Assembly: GCF_030272615.1 (NCBI RefSeq) | Contig: NC_081411.1 | Span: forward strand, 827,876,897-827,940,896 | DNA length: 64,000 nucleotides | Direction of reading: 5' to 3' | DNA from: Cryptomeria japonica | Taxonomy: Eukaryota; Streptophyta; Pinopsida; Cupressales; Cupressaceae | Shown here: one piece after another, positions 1 through 11,593 of the stretch | How the letters are laid out: each line of letters opens with the position of its first letter | Position numbering within the stretch: the stretch's first letter is position 1 | Notes under the pieces: generated by a model | What the model saw: the letters and a program-made list of their open reading frames with translations, nothing else | Told to the model about the DNA's origin: nothing | Database searches by the model: none | Program-made: the position numbers and the translations under genes

Positions 1-313
1 GTAAATAATGTATAGTTTGGTCTCCCATGCATATAAATTCACCCAAATGTGTGGGAAGGCCTATGTTCATGCTATGTATCATATTATGTTGTGTGCAGGG
101 CTCCAAATTAGATTTGGTACATGTTTGGGCATGAGGACAGTCTGATATCTCTATGTATCAGACAGTAAAAGGTAGTAAGAGTGAAGAATTTGGTGGGAAG
201 ACCAAGAGATTGGTATTTTGAAGTGGTTGATGATAGAGAGAGGGGTGAGGCGACCCTATGCAACCTTTGAAAGGGTTTGTGGATCAAAACCAAATGAAAT
301 AGATTAAATTTCT
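1..313. other. non-coding left flank with hairpin copy 1
   Basis: No convincing gene is seen. A 24-base stem-loop lies at 140-163 (arms GTCTGATA and TATCAGAC around an 8-base loop). A variant of it recurs at 532-555. The short open frames here on the minus strand read through this repeat and resemble nothing I know. Confidence 0.5.
140..163. repeat. stem-loop repeat, copy 1
   Basis: Perfect 8-bp arms GTCTGATA / TATCAGAC flank the loop TCTCTATG. Copy 2 at 532-555 has arms GTCCGATA / TATCGGAC and loop TCCCTATG, so both arms changed together and the stem is kept. About 392 bp separates the copies. It may be a subterminal repeat of the nearby transposon, which is inference. Confidence 0.55.
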
Positions 314-367
314 ATGACTGTCCTAAGGGTATTGATTGTCACAGTCATAGTTTTACTAGTGATATTG
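314..367 (+). repeat. left 54-bp inverted repeat of CACTA-containing unit
   Basis: This block aligns without gaps to the reverse complement of 5676-5729, 44 of 54 positions matching by my count. It begins ATGACTGTCCTAAGGGTA. The pair encloses the transposase remnant at 1593-4030, so it is probably a terminal or subterminal inverted repeat. No CACTA terminal motif was found just outside it. Confidence 0.6.
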
Positions 368-531
368 TTTTTGTTTTGATGGAGTTGCGTTTGTAAACCC
401 AAGTGTGGACATGTAATGGAGTCATGAGATGTCTTAAGATTACATCAATACTTAACAATGACACAGTGTGTAGGCACCTAAAATATGAAAGGATTGCATA
501 TTGGAAGGCGCGTGTGATGATGCCATGAAAG

Positions 532-555
532 GTCCGATATCCCTATGTATCGGAC
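532..555. repeat. stem-loop repeat, copy 2
   Basis: Arms GTCCGATA and TATCGGAC pair perfectly. This copy differs from the one at 140-163 by paired substitutions in the stem. It lies inside the left inverted repeat of the transposon unit. Confidence 0.55.
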
Positions 556-1592
556 TGAGAAAACCAGTGAAAGACAAAAACAATGAATTGAGAAGGCAAA
601 ATGTTGAATTGCCTAATGTTTGTTGTTGAAGTGATATGTGGGGATCCTGCCAAGTCAAATACCTTGTTGTAGTTTCAAAGGGTGAAAAAAGAATAAGCAT
701 TTTATTTACCGTCCTAATAGACCATCCATCATAACAATTATTACCAATGATGTGTGCGCTGCAAACAAAGTTATAGAGGAAGGCTCTTTCTATTGTAATA
801 CCAAGTGAGTGTTCATAGACCTTGTGTAGGGTCCTCTAAGCCTAGAGTAAAGAGTTTGAAGCCTACATACATTGATTTGGCCTTGTGGCCATCAATGAGT
901 GTTGACCCAATAAGAGAAGTCTTGAGACTGACAATTTTGGAAGTGTGGCATTGTTGAGAGCCAAAACTTATGTGTGAACCCCGTCTTCACATATTATGAT
1001 TAGTTTCCATGATACTTGACCCTATCCTCATGGTGTCGGCTCAATTCATATTAGTGTGTTTTGTTGAAGAAACATGATGTTAGAAGTTTGATGTAGAGGC
1101 AAGGGTAGAACTCAGTATTTCATATTAGGACAACAACCACATTGATTAGGCAATTCAGATAAGGTATCTCAAATGTTTAGGATACACAAGTGCAACATTA
1201 GTCATGTAAGTATGCATGAGCATGGGAATGGATAGTTGCTTTCCTTTTAGACTGATTTGGACAATATTGGGAGGATCCTATAAGGAATGACTATCACCAT
1301 ACTCTCAACGACTTCACAACATTGATAATGAATTCACATTAGACACTCATGGATTACCCCAATTAGACATTAGTCAACTTAAGATACGATACAAGGATTG
1401 CATACCACAAAGCCATTAGATATGTTTTGAGATGAAAAAGAAGAGTTAAATGGTTTTGGTTCAATGATGATAATTTATATTTTCAAGTAATTTAATTTGG
1501 TATATTATACTGAAACGTGATTTCATAACTAACATTTCAACTTCTATATAACTAGTTCTATAGCCCGATTTTCTTTCCCGTGAAGAAAGACC
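556..1592. other. 5' non-coding part of CACTA copy 1
   Basis: No gene is visible. From about 1450 the sequence aligns with 22300-22500, upstream of the second transposase copy. Copy 1 lacks about 70 bp that copy 2 keeps (around 22410-22475). The shared stretch probably holds the transposase promoter or 5' UTR. Confidence 0.45.
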
Positions 1593-4030
1593 ATGTCAGA
1601 CAATATCAACGAACAACAAAATAAGGAGACAATTGCTAGATTGTGGTCTAACTTGAAAAAAAAAGGTGATGGAAAATGTTATTGTCCCTGTAAAATTTGT
1701 AAGGGGTTAAAGACTAGAAGACTTCTAATCAAAACAACTAAGAAACATTGTAGGCTGCATGGTCACATTGAAGGTGGACATGATTATCATCCATTGGTAA
1801 GTTTTTTATTATATCATTTTAACAATTTATATACATAATAAATCACTTGATGATGAGATCATGATCATGGTTTATTTATGTTTATCAATTTTATATAGGT
1901 CGAGCACCCTGGAGCACATGATATGGATCAACACAACCGGGAGAATATGGTTTTCAAAATGGACAAACATGGAGGTGTGAATATCAAAGCTGAAGATAAT
2001 GATCCCATGGAAGATGGTGATCATGAGCCACATAACACAATTGAAGATGATGGTACAAATACATTGATCCATGACACATTTAGTAATCGTGCAACTGATC
2101 ATGATGATGAAGATGACCTTGATGTTGTTCATGATGTCCCTCTACTTGAGAATGCATCTGAGGCCCTTTACGAAGGCTCGCAGACAACACTTCTCTCTGC
2201 TGTATTGTTGTTGGTGAACTTGAAGGTTATGAATGGTTTATCCAGCATAACAATCTCACGTATGTTAAGGTATGCCATATATGTCATAATAAATGGTGAA
2301 TCATGCTGTACCATTAATATTCTTTATATTAACAAATTAAATTTTTTTGCTGTAGATTGATAGGTGAGTTTTTATTACCACCATCAAATATTCTACCTCG
2401 CTCATACTGAGAATTATCTGCCATTATGAAAGATATTGGAATGGAGTATCAAGCAATAGATGCTTGTCCCAATGATCATATTATATAGCACAAACAACAT
2501 GAATTTCAAACTGAATGCCCTAAATGTTATATCAGTAGATATCAAACAGATCAAATAACAAAAAGGGTTCCTCACAAGGTTCTTCACTATATTCCCATTA
2601 TTCCATGTATGCAATGATTATTCAAGTGCACTAGCTTGGCACAATTTATGGATTACCATGCATGCAATAGAAGTCGAGATGACATTATTCGAATGCCTGC
2701 GGATGGTTCAACATTTATGGACATAGAGGAAAAGTGGCCACACTTTAAAGAAGAACCTCGTAATCTCAGGCTTTCATTGGTAGCGGACGATGTCAATCCA
2801 TTTGGAGAGATGAGATCTGTTTACTTAGTGTGGCCTGTTTTTGTTATCAACAATAAAATTCCTCCATGGATGTCAATAAAGAGGGAGCACATAATGTTGG
2901 CAATGATTGTTCCAGGTATTTTATCATTCAAATATAGTCGTCTACATTTAATTATAAATATTGTAGTAAAATGGTCATAATAATTATGTAATGTTTTTGT
3001 TCATTCGATTGGGTAAGTACCAAGTTAAAGATATGAATGTATATATCGAGCCTCTTATTGACGAGTTGTTGAAGTTATGGAATGGTGTCACTATGTATGA
3101 CATCTCTAGACCAATAGGACAAAGACAATTTCAATTCCACGTGATGCTTCTATGGACAATACACGATGCCCCAGGGCTAACACATTTTTTTTGTATGTTA
3201 TAGTGTTTAAGTTGTGCATGAAAATTATAATTCAAAAAATTATCATATTTAATGCAATTATACATTATCTTGTAGGTCTTCAAACAAAGGGAAAATTTAC
3301 ATGTCTAGTTTGTGGTCCAAAGATGAAATCTCGCCATTCAAAAAGTTTAGGAAAGCAGGTGTTTGATGAGTATAGGAACTTTCTCCACAAAAATCATAAG
3401 TGTCGAAATACTGAAAAACATCTTTTCAATGAGAAAGAAGAGAATACATCAAAGCAATGAAGAATTACACCTCACCAGTGGAAGTTGAAATATAATAGAA
3501 TTAATCGTCAAGGTAATGCCATTCCATCTAATGGTTTGTCATAAAACATCTTTTCTATTTTGTTTTGTTTATTGATGATGTGATTGATGATCATGAAGGT
3601 CATGAAGACATAAATGACCACCTTCCTAAGGGACTAAAAAGTTATCCCTGACAATTTAGTAGGTTGCCCTACTACAAGCAGTTACAAATTGTGCATTTGT
3701 TTGATACTATGCATATTGGAAAGAATATAACAGAGACATTATGGAAAATATTGGATGGAAGGCGTGACAAAGAAAAAATTATCAAAATATGTAGTGACAT
3801 TCAAGATTCCAATCATGCAATGATAAATGTCATTCAATCAAATAGCCATTTCTTTGTTATTGCAGATGACCCCCCTTTGCTTCAGTGTCCTTGTCCTTAG
3901 TATAGGACTAGGCATATATCGAGATCACGAGCAGAGGGCGGAACAACTGCAGAGGGGGGAAATGATGAAGAAACCGATGTTCCACTTAGTCTTTTCATAG
4001 CTTCAAAGAAAAAACAAAAAAAGAAATGAT
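1593..4030 (+). pseudogene. CACTA (En/Spm) TNP2-like transposase pseudogene, copy 1
   Basis: This is a remnant of a plant CACTA transposase, the DDE-type enzyme that cuts and pastes the element. The N-terminus (1593-1796) has a cysteine-rich CPCKICKG segment like the transposase-associated domain. Later pieces match the Transposase_21 family: LYEGSQTTLL (about 2165), FLLPPSNILPRS (about 2370), NPFGEMRSVYLVWPV (about 2795), IPPWMSIKRE (about 2860), EPLIDELLKLW (about 3050), LWTIHDAPG (about 3150) and DTMHIGKNI (about 3700). GT/AG introns remain, for example 1797-1898 and one ending TGTAG before 2356, so it is not a retrocopy. TGA at 2408-2410 and TAG near 2486 break it. After about 3850 it lacks sequence that copy 2 keeps and jumps to a lysine-rich tail ending near 4027. 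Confidence 0.85.
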
Positions 4031-5675
4031 TGTAAACTACCTTATTCGATAATGACTGATTTTTATGTGTTAGTGAATGTAATTATGTGCTAATTAATGG
4101 TTATGGATGATATGTGTTAATTAATATTGATGAATGTTGCGTGTTAATTAATGTTAATCAATGTTATGTGTTAATGAACGTTATGTGATATTAATGAATG
4201 AATGTTATATTTTATTAATGGTAGAAAGAATGGATGTTATAAGATGTTAACGAGGAATTTAGAGTGATGTTAGGGGGGAGGGGTCAAATGAGCTTCCACC
4301 TTCACGTGGTTGGCCCTGTTAAGTAGAGAATATTAAACTATTCTCGAAACCAAGTGAAACTCAACAAGATAACACACTTTTCAATATTTCATTATGTTGC
4401 ATAGTTAATCTTATTGAATAATGTATATTGAATCTTAATTGCAGGGTCCAGCAGAGCCAACACGAACAACAACACCACAAGTTGCTGGGTATAATGAACT
4501 CCCATATTGTCTTGTATGTACACTAACAATATGAGTTGCTTCTAGTGTTGATATCCATGGCGGGACTGCAAAAGTTATGAATATGCCTCATCCTTGTAAG
4601 TTTTTTTATTACTTGTCATTTTCTTTAGGATTTTGTTACTTCATGAATGAGATGTTTTCAGATGTCTATTCCATGAATACCTCTCTATTGTATGCTTCAT
4701 GATCTCGCTTCTGATTCAACTCTTTATATGTCCTAAAATTGTATGAGCCTAATAGATTCTACTCTTGTTGATAGTTTGGTGGCTCTGAACAATGGTTCCT
4801 TCGAAGAAGCATGATCCTTGTAATTTTGGCCTTCTATGATGTGAAAAAGAGGTTATGTTATGAATAATGGTCCAGATGATTTAGTTATTTCTTATTATGT
4901 TGAGTATGAGTAAATTTGGGCTTCCTTGGATATGGTCACTATTTTGTACTAACTATTGTCATTTAGTGTGATCTGAGCATGGACTTCAAGTAATCATGAG
5001 GGTGGAAACAATATTCAAGTGCAAGGGGGTACGCAGCCTTGACCAAGGGATGAAAGTATCGGGAAAGTACAAGTGATTCATGTGTAGATCAATGTATCAT
5101 TCACCTATTAATTCCTAGCAACATTCTAAAATAAACAAGAAAAGAGGTATGTTGAGTGCATATATACATTTTATGTTGCCATGATATAAGTAAGATATCA
5201 AACATGTAACTTAGATTGTTTTGCAATTTCATTCATAAATATTAGATCTTCCTTGTAGATTTTTGAATGCATAATGTCTCATTGATTTCAATATCTTTAT
5301 TACAAGTACTCTTTTCAGCATGATACTCCACTTATTGAGGTCTCTTACTAAATGCAAGTCAGTTATCCTATCAATGATGATACGTTTTGCATGCATTTTA
5401 TGGAGAAATCTTATTAATAGCTACGGTTGGGTTGTTAATTGTTTTGTGGATATATATACAAGTAGATTGGGACAGTAGAGTTTTAAACACCGCAAATTGT
5501 GTTTGAGATCATTGTCCTAATTGTAACAATCAACCACCATTGGCCCAAGGCCACATCAACACCGTTGTGACACCAAGGTTTATGCATACTGGTATAAGGG
5601 CTACTCTTAGGACATTTCATTACCATTACATATACACACCTAATGTGGTTTCCAAACACAACTTGTTTGAGTAGG
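4031..5675. other. 3' non-coding part of CACTA copy 1
   Basis: At 4040-4215 there is a degenerate AT-rich repeat of ATGTGTTAATGAATG-like words. An exon-like stretch (4445-4510, AG before it and GT after) could be a leftover exon but is too short to assign. GTCCTAA-type words recur at about 5513 and 5610, as expected of subterminal repeats. No other gene is seen. Confidence 0.4.
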
Positions 5676-5729
5676 CAGTATCACTGGTAAACTTGTGATT
5701 GTCACAATTGGTACCCTTAGGACAGTCAT
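5676..5729 (-). repeat. right 54-bp inverted repeat of CACTA-containing unit
   Basis: Reverse complement of the block at 314-367 with about 81% identity and no gap. Together they define a unit of about 5.4 kb around transposase copy 1. Confidence 0.6.
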
Positions 5730-7465
5730 TAATATTTGGTCTATGACACTTTTTTATGGCTTCTAAATGCTTCTATGGGGTGTGCGGGGCTCCCACACAT
5801 CTCTTCCAACATTCAATCCAATATTAATGTAATAAAGTAAATTAGAAAGTGTCAAGATGCAAAAAGGTTAAAAACTTGTCAATTGACAACTAAAAGTGTC
5901 AATTTGACAATAAATTAAAGCTGTAAACACCCAAAAGTGGTTGTATGGGTGGTTAAGAGTTGGTTTTAGGTTTTCATGAAGGGAAGAGGTTTAAATATGT
6001 TTGTAATGATCCAAAATGAAGAGGTTGAGGGTTGGATTTTCTTGGCATTGTAAGAGTTTGGGGTTTGGCAATAAAAATACAAGGTTTTCCTTGCAATTTT
6101 TCTCTAAAATCTGCACTTTATTGGTCTAAAAATTTTCTTCTTTGCTTCATTTTTTATTGGAAATGGATTTGGAAATGTAGAGGAGTGTTTTTAATAATAT
6201 CATTTGATACTGTTTTTAATATGAAAATCTGTTGTAGGTGATTGTTTTAGGGAGTTTTGAGAGTCACAATGCAAATGTGACCCGTTCCACTTTATGTGGT
6301 TGTTGTTTCTTGTGGAATGGGTCAGTAATATTGTATTATATGTGTCTCTAACCTTACATGTGCAGGAAATAATGTGGAGATGAAGTGTTGATACCTTAGG
6401 GTAAGTGATTAAGTGAAGAAAAGCATGAAAATGGAGGCATGAGTATAGCAGCAAAAGATATACCTTAAGGAGGTAGTGTTTCTATGTGAAATAGTGTTAC
6501 AGGATAGTAAATTCATGGTGAATACCAAGTTTCAAGATTTGGAAGTGAGTTTTGGGGTTTGAACAAGGAGGCCCTAGTTTTTTAGGCCTAAAAAGGGGGG
6601 TTTAGTATCTAACCTATCAAATGAGTTTGTATTGTCTTGAAACCTAGAAAATCGATGGTTTTGGAACATTTTTCAAGAATTTTTTTTGGTTTGGAGTTGT
6701 GGTTGTACCATTTGTTGGTAATTGCTTTGGAAAAGAGGGCTAATTGGGCCTAGTTGGTGTGTAGGAGGGTGCTGGTCTGAGTATTTTGTCAAAAAGACCC
6801 ATAGTTTATTTTCACATATGTTATGTAACTTACAAAAGGGTATCCCGATATATAATTTTTTTTTCAAGTGTTTTGGGATTATTTTGAGTAAAGGTTATAT
6901 TACCTGCGGAACAGGGCTACTAGGGATTGGCCTATTTAGGGACCCGAGTAAGGGTTTGTGAGTGAACCAGTTGATAGGGTGAGTGAAGCCTATTGGGTAA
7001 AGTGGAATAGGGTATTTAGAGACCCTAGGAAGTGTTGGAACAAGTTGGTGAGGTTGATAGTTCTATTTGGGCATCTTGGTGAAGCCTAGTGAAGGAAGGT
7101 GAAACAAGAAGAGTTGAGTTTTCAAGAAGAAAGAATGATGAGTTGCATCCGTTCTCTTGGTGTTGTGCCCAATTGTGTATATATTTCTTATGTATGAAAA
7201 TGGCATTTTTCAGCTTTCCACCAATGATGTATTTGAGATGTCTTGCATTTAGATATGGCATGAGCTTAGTCCTAGAGTGAGACTAGGGAGTGGCTCCCAC
7301 TCTTGTCCCTCGTCCATCAGCGTACCTGGTACACTTGGCATTTGTGTTTTGGGAGTTTTGTAATCAAGTGATAACATAACAATAGAATTGGGTTAAAACA
7401 AACAACAAGAAAATTGGTTCCTTGAGCACGCCTTGAGGGCTATCACAAACCAAGGGTGTTTTGGG
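5730..7465. other. intergenic or old LTR-like DNA, no gene recognised
   Basis: Several open frames of 60-85 codons exist on both strands but none has a recognisable motif. The G- and T-rich wording at 6590-7100 resembles decayed LTR or leader sequence; I could not find a second copy in the window. Confidence 0.4.
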
Positions 7466-7800
7466 AAGGCATGCTCGCACATGGAGCGTTGGGACTTGTG
7501 CGAAGAGGCATGCCAACTCACACAAGGATTATGTGATCATTGTTCTCATTCACATGAGATAATGCTTGGTTCCATATGGTCTGTCCCCATGTAGCACATA
7601 CGATGAAAGGCATGCCTGCACATGGAGTGTTGGGACTTGTGCAAAGAGACATACCCGCTCATGTAGCATAGGGATTGTGTGATTTTCGTTCTTTTCCATA
7701 TGAGAGAATGCTTGTTTCCATATTTTGCATCCTCATGAGCACATACAATGAAAGGCAAGCCCGCACATGGAGCATTGGGACTTGTGTGAAGAGACATACG
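7466..7800. repeat. tandem repeat, ~143-bp unit, 2.4 copies
   Basis: Copies begin at about 7466, 7607 and 7752, each opening AAGGCATGC..GCACATGGAG and continuing GGGACTTGTG. Spacing is 141 and 145 bp. The 109-codon minus-strand open frame across it (7546-7875) reflects the repeat and is not counted as a gene. Confidence 0.8.
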
Positions 7801-8570
7801 ATGACACTTCCTCCACTGCACTCTAGAATCTAATGCCTTGTGTAGTTTTAAAGTAGTGACCCTATGTGTATTCATGACTTGGTATCATCCTTCTCTATTG
7901 ATGTTGCACTGTATTTTTCCATTACTTGTGTCATGTATGCATCATGTATGGCATGTGTGAGCTTATCATCCCCCTTGTATACTTTGATTGACTACTTGGA
8001 ACTATCTCCACAAGCACGATGGGGTGGACCTAAGGGTTCCACATGGTCGGGTGGCATTGCAAACCACTGTTGGGGACCGATGGACTCAATTCATGATCAC
8101 CTGAGAGAGCACTTCCACCTCCCTCAACACATGTTCTTTCTCTTTCATCTATTCTTGCAAGTTGCAATTCGAATATATATTGAAATAAGCATTGTAATCA
8201 TTGATGATATGTATATTAAACACTCCAAGTGGAGATTGATGTAATTAAACATAATTGATATGGTTTATGCTAAATTCACTTAAGTATATTATGTGTCCAT
8301 AATCCATAGGTCCCAAGATCAATTTCATAACTAGAAAATAAGATATCTAAATGAGTTGAAATTTTTTAGGAGTAAACATGTGGGCATGTTGAACTATATA
8401 GGGGGAGAGATGACCTTTAAAATTTTATTTTTTTATACCAAAATTTAAATTCAAATACCCTAGTTACTTAAACAAAAGAAAGGTTGGAACTATTTTATAT
8501 CAAGTGTTTTGTGGGTGGTCATAATGCATTTATGTTTTCTTTTAAGATTCTAGTAACATTATTTTTAGTA
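7801..8570. other. no gene recognised
   Basis: A 126-codon open frame at 7864-8244 (plus) has no recognisable domain, and nothing around it looks like a promoter or splice sites. The rest is AT-rich. Confidence 0.4.
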
Positions 8571-9089
8571 CTATCTTTACCTATTGTAATTTGCTATTGG
8601 ACTCGATCAATCCAATAACCTTGTACATATGATTTATTTTATTAAAGAGGATATTCATGTAGTCTGAAATGCATGATTATCATCTTTGAATATATGTTGA
8701 ATACATAATAACGAGTGACTACTTAGTATGAGATATATATACACTATCTTTACCTATTGTACTTTTCTATTGGACTCGGTCAACCCAATAACCTTGTACA
8801 TGTGATTTATTTTATTAAAGAGGATATTCATGTATTCCGAAATGCATGATTATCGTCTTTGAATATATGCTGAATATATAACAACGAGTGACTACTTAGT
8901 ATAAGATATATATACACTATCTTTACCTATTGTACTTTTCTATTGGACTCGATCATCCCAATAACCTTGTACATGTGATTTATTTTATTAAAGAGGATAT
9001 TCATGTAGTCCGGAATGCATGATTATCATCTTTGAATATATGTTGAATATATAATCACGAGTGACTACTTAGTATGAGATATATACATG
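8571..9089. repeat. tandem repeat, 173-bp unit, 3 copies
   Basis: Three consecutive units start at 8571, 8744 and 8917 with CTATCTTTACCTATTGTA. The period is 173 bp both times. Copies differ by scattered substitutions only. Each unit is AT-rich and ends in a TATATA-rich tail. The size fits a nucleosome-scale satellite unit, but only three copies are present. Confidence 0.9.
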
Positions 9090-9599
9090 TCATTCAATAG
9101 TTATATGTCATGTATTGACATAGGATGACACTTTATATGAGATTATCAATTTGGGATATACTTATAAGAAATATGTGTATATATAGTAGATAAATTCATT
9201 TCATGTATATATATAGTAGATAATTTTTGGTATCTCCCAAGAACAACTAACTTAGATAAGGTAGATAAAGTTATTTCATCTCCCTGATTGGGTTTAAAGG
9301 CTCTTGTATTTGGGTTAGCTAATTCCCTATCAGCACCATTTTTAATAGGTTTACCAGTACTCAGTGGTTCATATAGTCCTCTTAGGAGTTGGACCATCTC
9401 AACCATGGTGTACATGATCATATTAGCTCGAAATTAGTGCACCTCATATTAGCTTCAAACCTATGCCCCCTATTGGTAGCTGATGGGGATAAAATATCAT
9501 TCGCTATATACATATCAATGAGGTTTGCTTTATGTCTAGCTAATAATAATTTTAAAAAATAAAAATAAATGTTCATCGGAATTATGACGAAGACTAATC
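9090..9599. other. no gene recognised
   Basis: A 91-codon minus-strand open frame (9146-9421) shows no known motif. GTATATATATAGTAGATAA is repeated around 9175 and 9206. Confidence 0.4.
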
Positions 9600-9880
9600 T
9601 TTCCACTGACGATGGAATTGTCGGACCAACAACCTTCTTGTCGGTGCAAAGTTTCTGGAATCCATCAAAATTTTGACTCAAACTACACAAACATCCGACG
9701 AGGATGTTGTATATCCGTTGACACTTCCTTGTTGGATGGTCGTCGATGCATATTAATGGACCAATGACAAAATCGTCGAACAAACAACATTCCCGTCGGT
9801 GCAAAGTTTCAAAATTCCGTCGACATTCTGACACAATCTAAACAAACATCCGACGAGGATGTTGTATGTCTGATGACTTT
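9600..9880. repeat. tandem duplication, 155-bp unit, ~1.8 copies
   Basis: GTCGGTGCAAAGTTTC near 9640 recurs near 9795, and CCGACGAGGATGTTGTAT at 9695 recurs at 9850, all at a spacing of 155 bp. Related wording (ATCGACATCCTGACAAAC) resumes at about 14400 on the far side of the chromovirus, which suggests that the chromovirus inserted into this repeat. Confidence 0.75.
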
Positions 9881-10064
9881 TTTGACCAGAAGAGTGATCA
9901 TGCCCACCGTCAGTAGAGTCCATGGGGTTGTCATATTTTTGATGGTCAAAGGCATCGTCAACAAGCCTGTTGGCGAGTTTTCAACAGCTACTTTTGTCAG
10001 CAGTCCGACAAAAAGTAGTCGCAATTCTGACAATCGATTGTCGAAAATTAGCCCTGAATGTACT
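9881..10064. other. repeat remainder up to chromovirus junction
   Basis: This continues the TCG-rich repeat wording. The RT reading frame of the chromovirus is lost at about 10065, just after the RSFHG motif. Confidence 0.4.
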
Positions 10065-10747
10065 AGTGCCATGGAAACTTCTTACATCTCCTATTGACTT
10101 AGGAGTAGGCCAATTCACTATTGCTTCCACTTTTGATGGACCCTTTTTTAAACAACCTTGAGAAACTACAAAACCAAGATACACCAATTCATTTTTGAAA
10201 AAATCACATTTATCCAAGTTCATCATCAACTTTTCTTGATGTAGCTTCCTCAAAACTTGATTTAGATGTTTGATATGCTCCTCCTTTGACCTGCTAAAAA
10301 TCATAATGTCATCAAGATAAACAATTAAAAACTTACCAATGAATTCTACAAGAACTTCATTCACGAGTCTCATGAAGGTGCTAGGTGCATTTGTGAGCCC
10401 AAAGGGCATCACCAACCATTCATAGAGCCCCTCATTTGTTTTAAAGGCTATCTTCCATTCATCATCATGTTTGATCCTAATTTGATGATAACCTGATTTC
10501 AAATCCACTTTAGAAAAGTAGCAAGCTCCACCTAGGTAGTCCATCAGATCCTCAACCCTTGGCGTTGGAAACTAGTATCTAATTGTGATTTTGTTTATGG
10601 CCCTTGAATCAATGCACATCCTCCACTTGCCATCTTTCTTAGGTGCCAAAACTATAGGAACCACACATGGACTTAAACTCTTCTTTATCAATCCCTTATC
10701 TAGCAATTCCTACACTTGCTTTGTTATTTCCTCATTTTGAGTAGGTG
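10065..10747 (-). pseudogene. chromovirus reverse transcriptase fragment
   Basis: RT palm and fingers motifs are clear: [31 protein letters not shown], the catalytic YLDD inside [17 protein letters not shown], and LVYLGFVVS. Further upstream (10545-10720) the frame continues with stops. The frame runs DVRSFHG and then turns to unrelated residues, where the family expects a connection to RNase H. It makes DNA from element RNA in the intact family. Confidence 0.9.
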
Positions 10748-10954
10748 TCATTTTGTAAGCAGGTTTGTTTGGCAAAGTTGAACTAGTATGAGGTCTATCT
10801 GATGGTTAACATCTCTCATAGGGGGTAAGGCATCCGATATCTCATTGACAACTATGTCTTTGTACCGGTCTAGTAAGGTCTGCACCTCTTGAGGTATCAC
10901 CGATTTGGTTTCAGTCTTTGTCTCTTCTTTGGGTTTCACTATGAGAGCACACCC

Positions 10955-11473
10955 TTAGTTCCCTTCATGCTTCAACAATTTCAAGAACTCTTTCCCACCA
11001 AGCAACATAACACTTGATCCAACATGTATTTCTTCACCCTGATCAATCAAGGGATCCATTTGAAACTTTCTACCCTCCTTGGTGATAACATAGGAATTCT
11101 TCTCCCCATCATGTATGGCTTTGACATCATACTGCCAAGGGCATCCCAACAACAGGTGACATGCATCCATGGGTAATATGTCACATAGCACACTACCCTT
11201 GTAGTCTCCTAATTCAAAATCTACCCATGTTTTCTCATCTACAAGAACATGTTGACCCTTACTCAACCAAGATACCTTATAATGGGTGGTATGTGGCACC
11301 CTTTTCAATTTTAGTTTGTCTACCATCTCAACTGCTACAATGTTCTTTGTAGACCCTGAATCTACTATAACTTTGCAAATCTTACCATGAGATCTGCAAG
11401 TGGTTTTGAAAAGTGTCTTCCTTTGTGTAGGTTTTTTGGACTGTGGTACCTTCAACAAGGTCCTTCTTAGCAT
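10955..11473 (-). pseudogene. chromovirus aspartic protease region
   Basis: The active-site triplet DSG sits in KVIVDSGSTKNIV, followed by the flap region and the HLLLGCPWQYD motif (usually LLGRPW) near the C-terminal end of the domain. The tail runs to HEGN and then to a linker (10748-10939) toward RT. A frameshift separates it from the upstream gag part near 11470. Confidence 0.85.
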
Positions 11474-11593
11474 CAGGATCTCTCCATCTAGGATTGGTCC
11501 TCTTTGTTGATTGGTGAGGTAACACTTTGAAAATCCTCTTCTTGCACCAATTGAGTTCTCCTGTCTCCCATGTGAGAGCTTGAAGTCTTTTCA

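Noticed and set aside
7864-8244. A 126-codon frame as a gene
   Set aside because: No recognisable domain, no splice or promoter support, and its start overlaps the end of a tandem repeat.
7466-9089. CRISPR-like array
   Set aside because: Units of 143 and 173 bp are contiguous with no unique spacers, and the DNA is plant nuclear.
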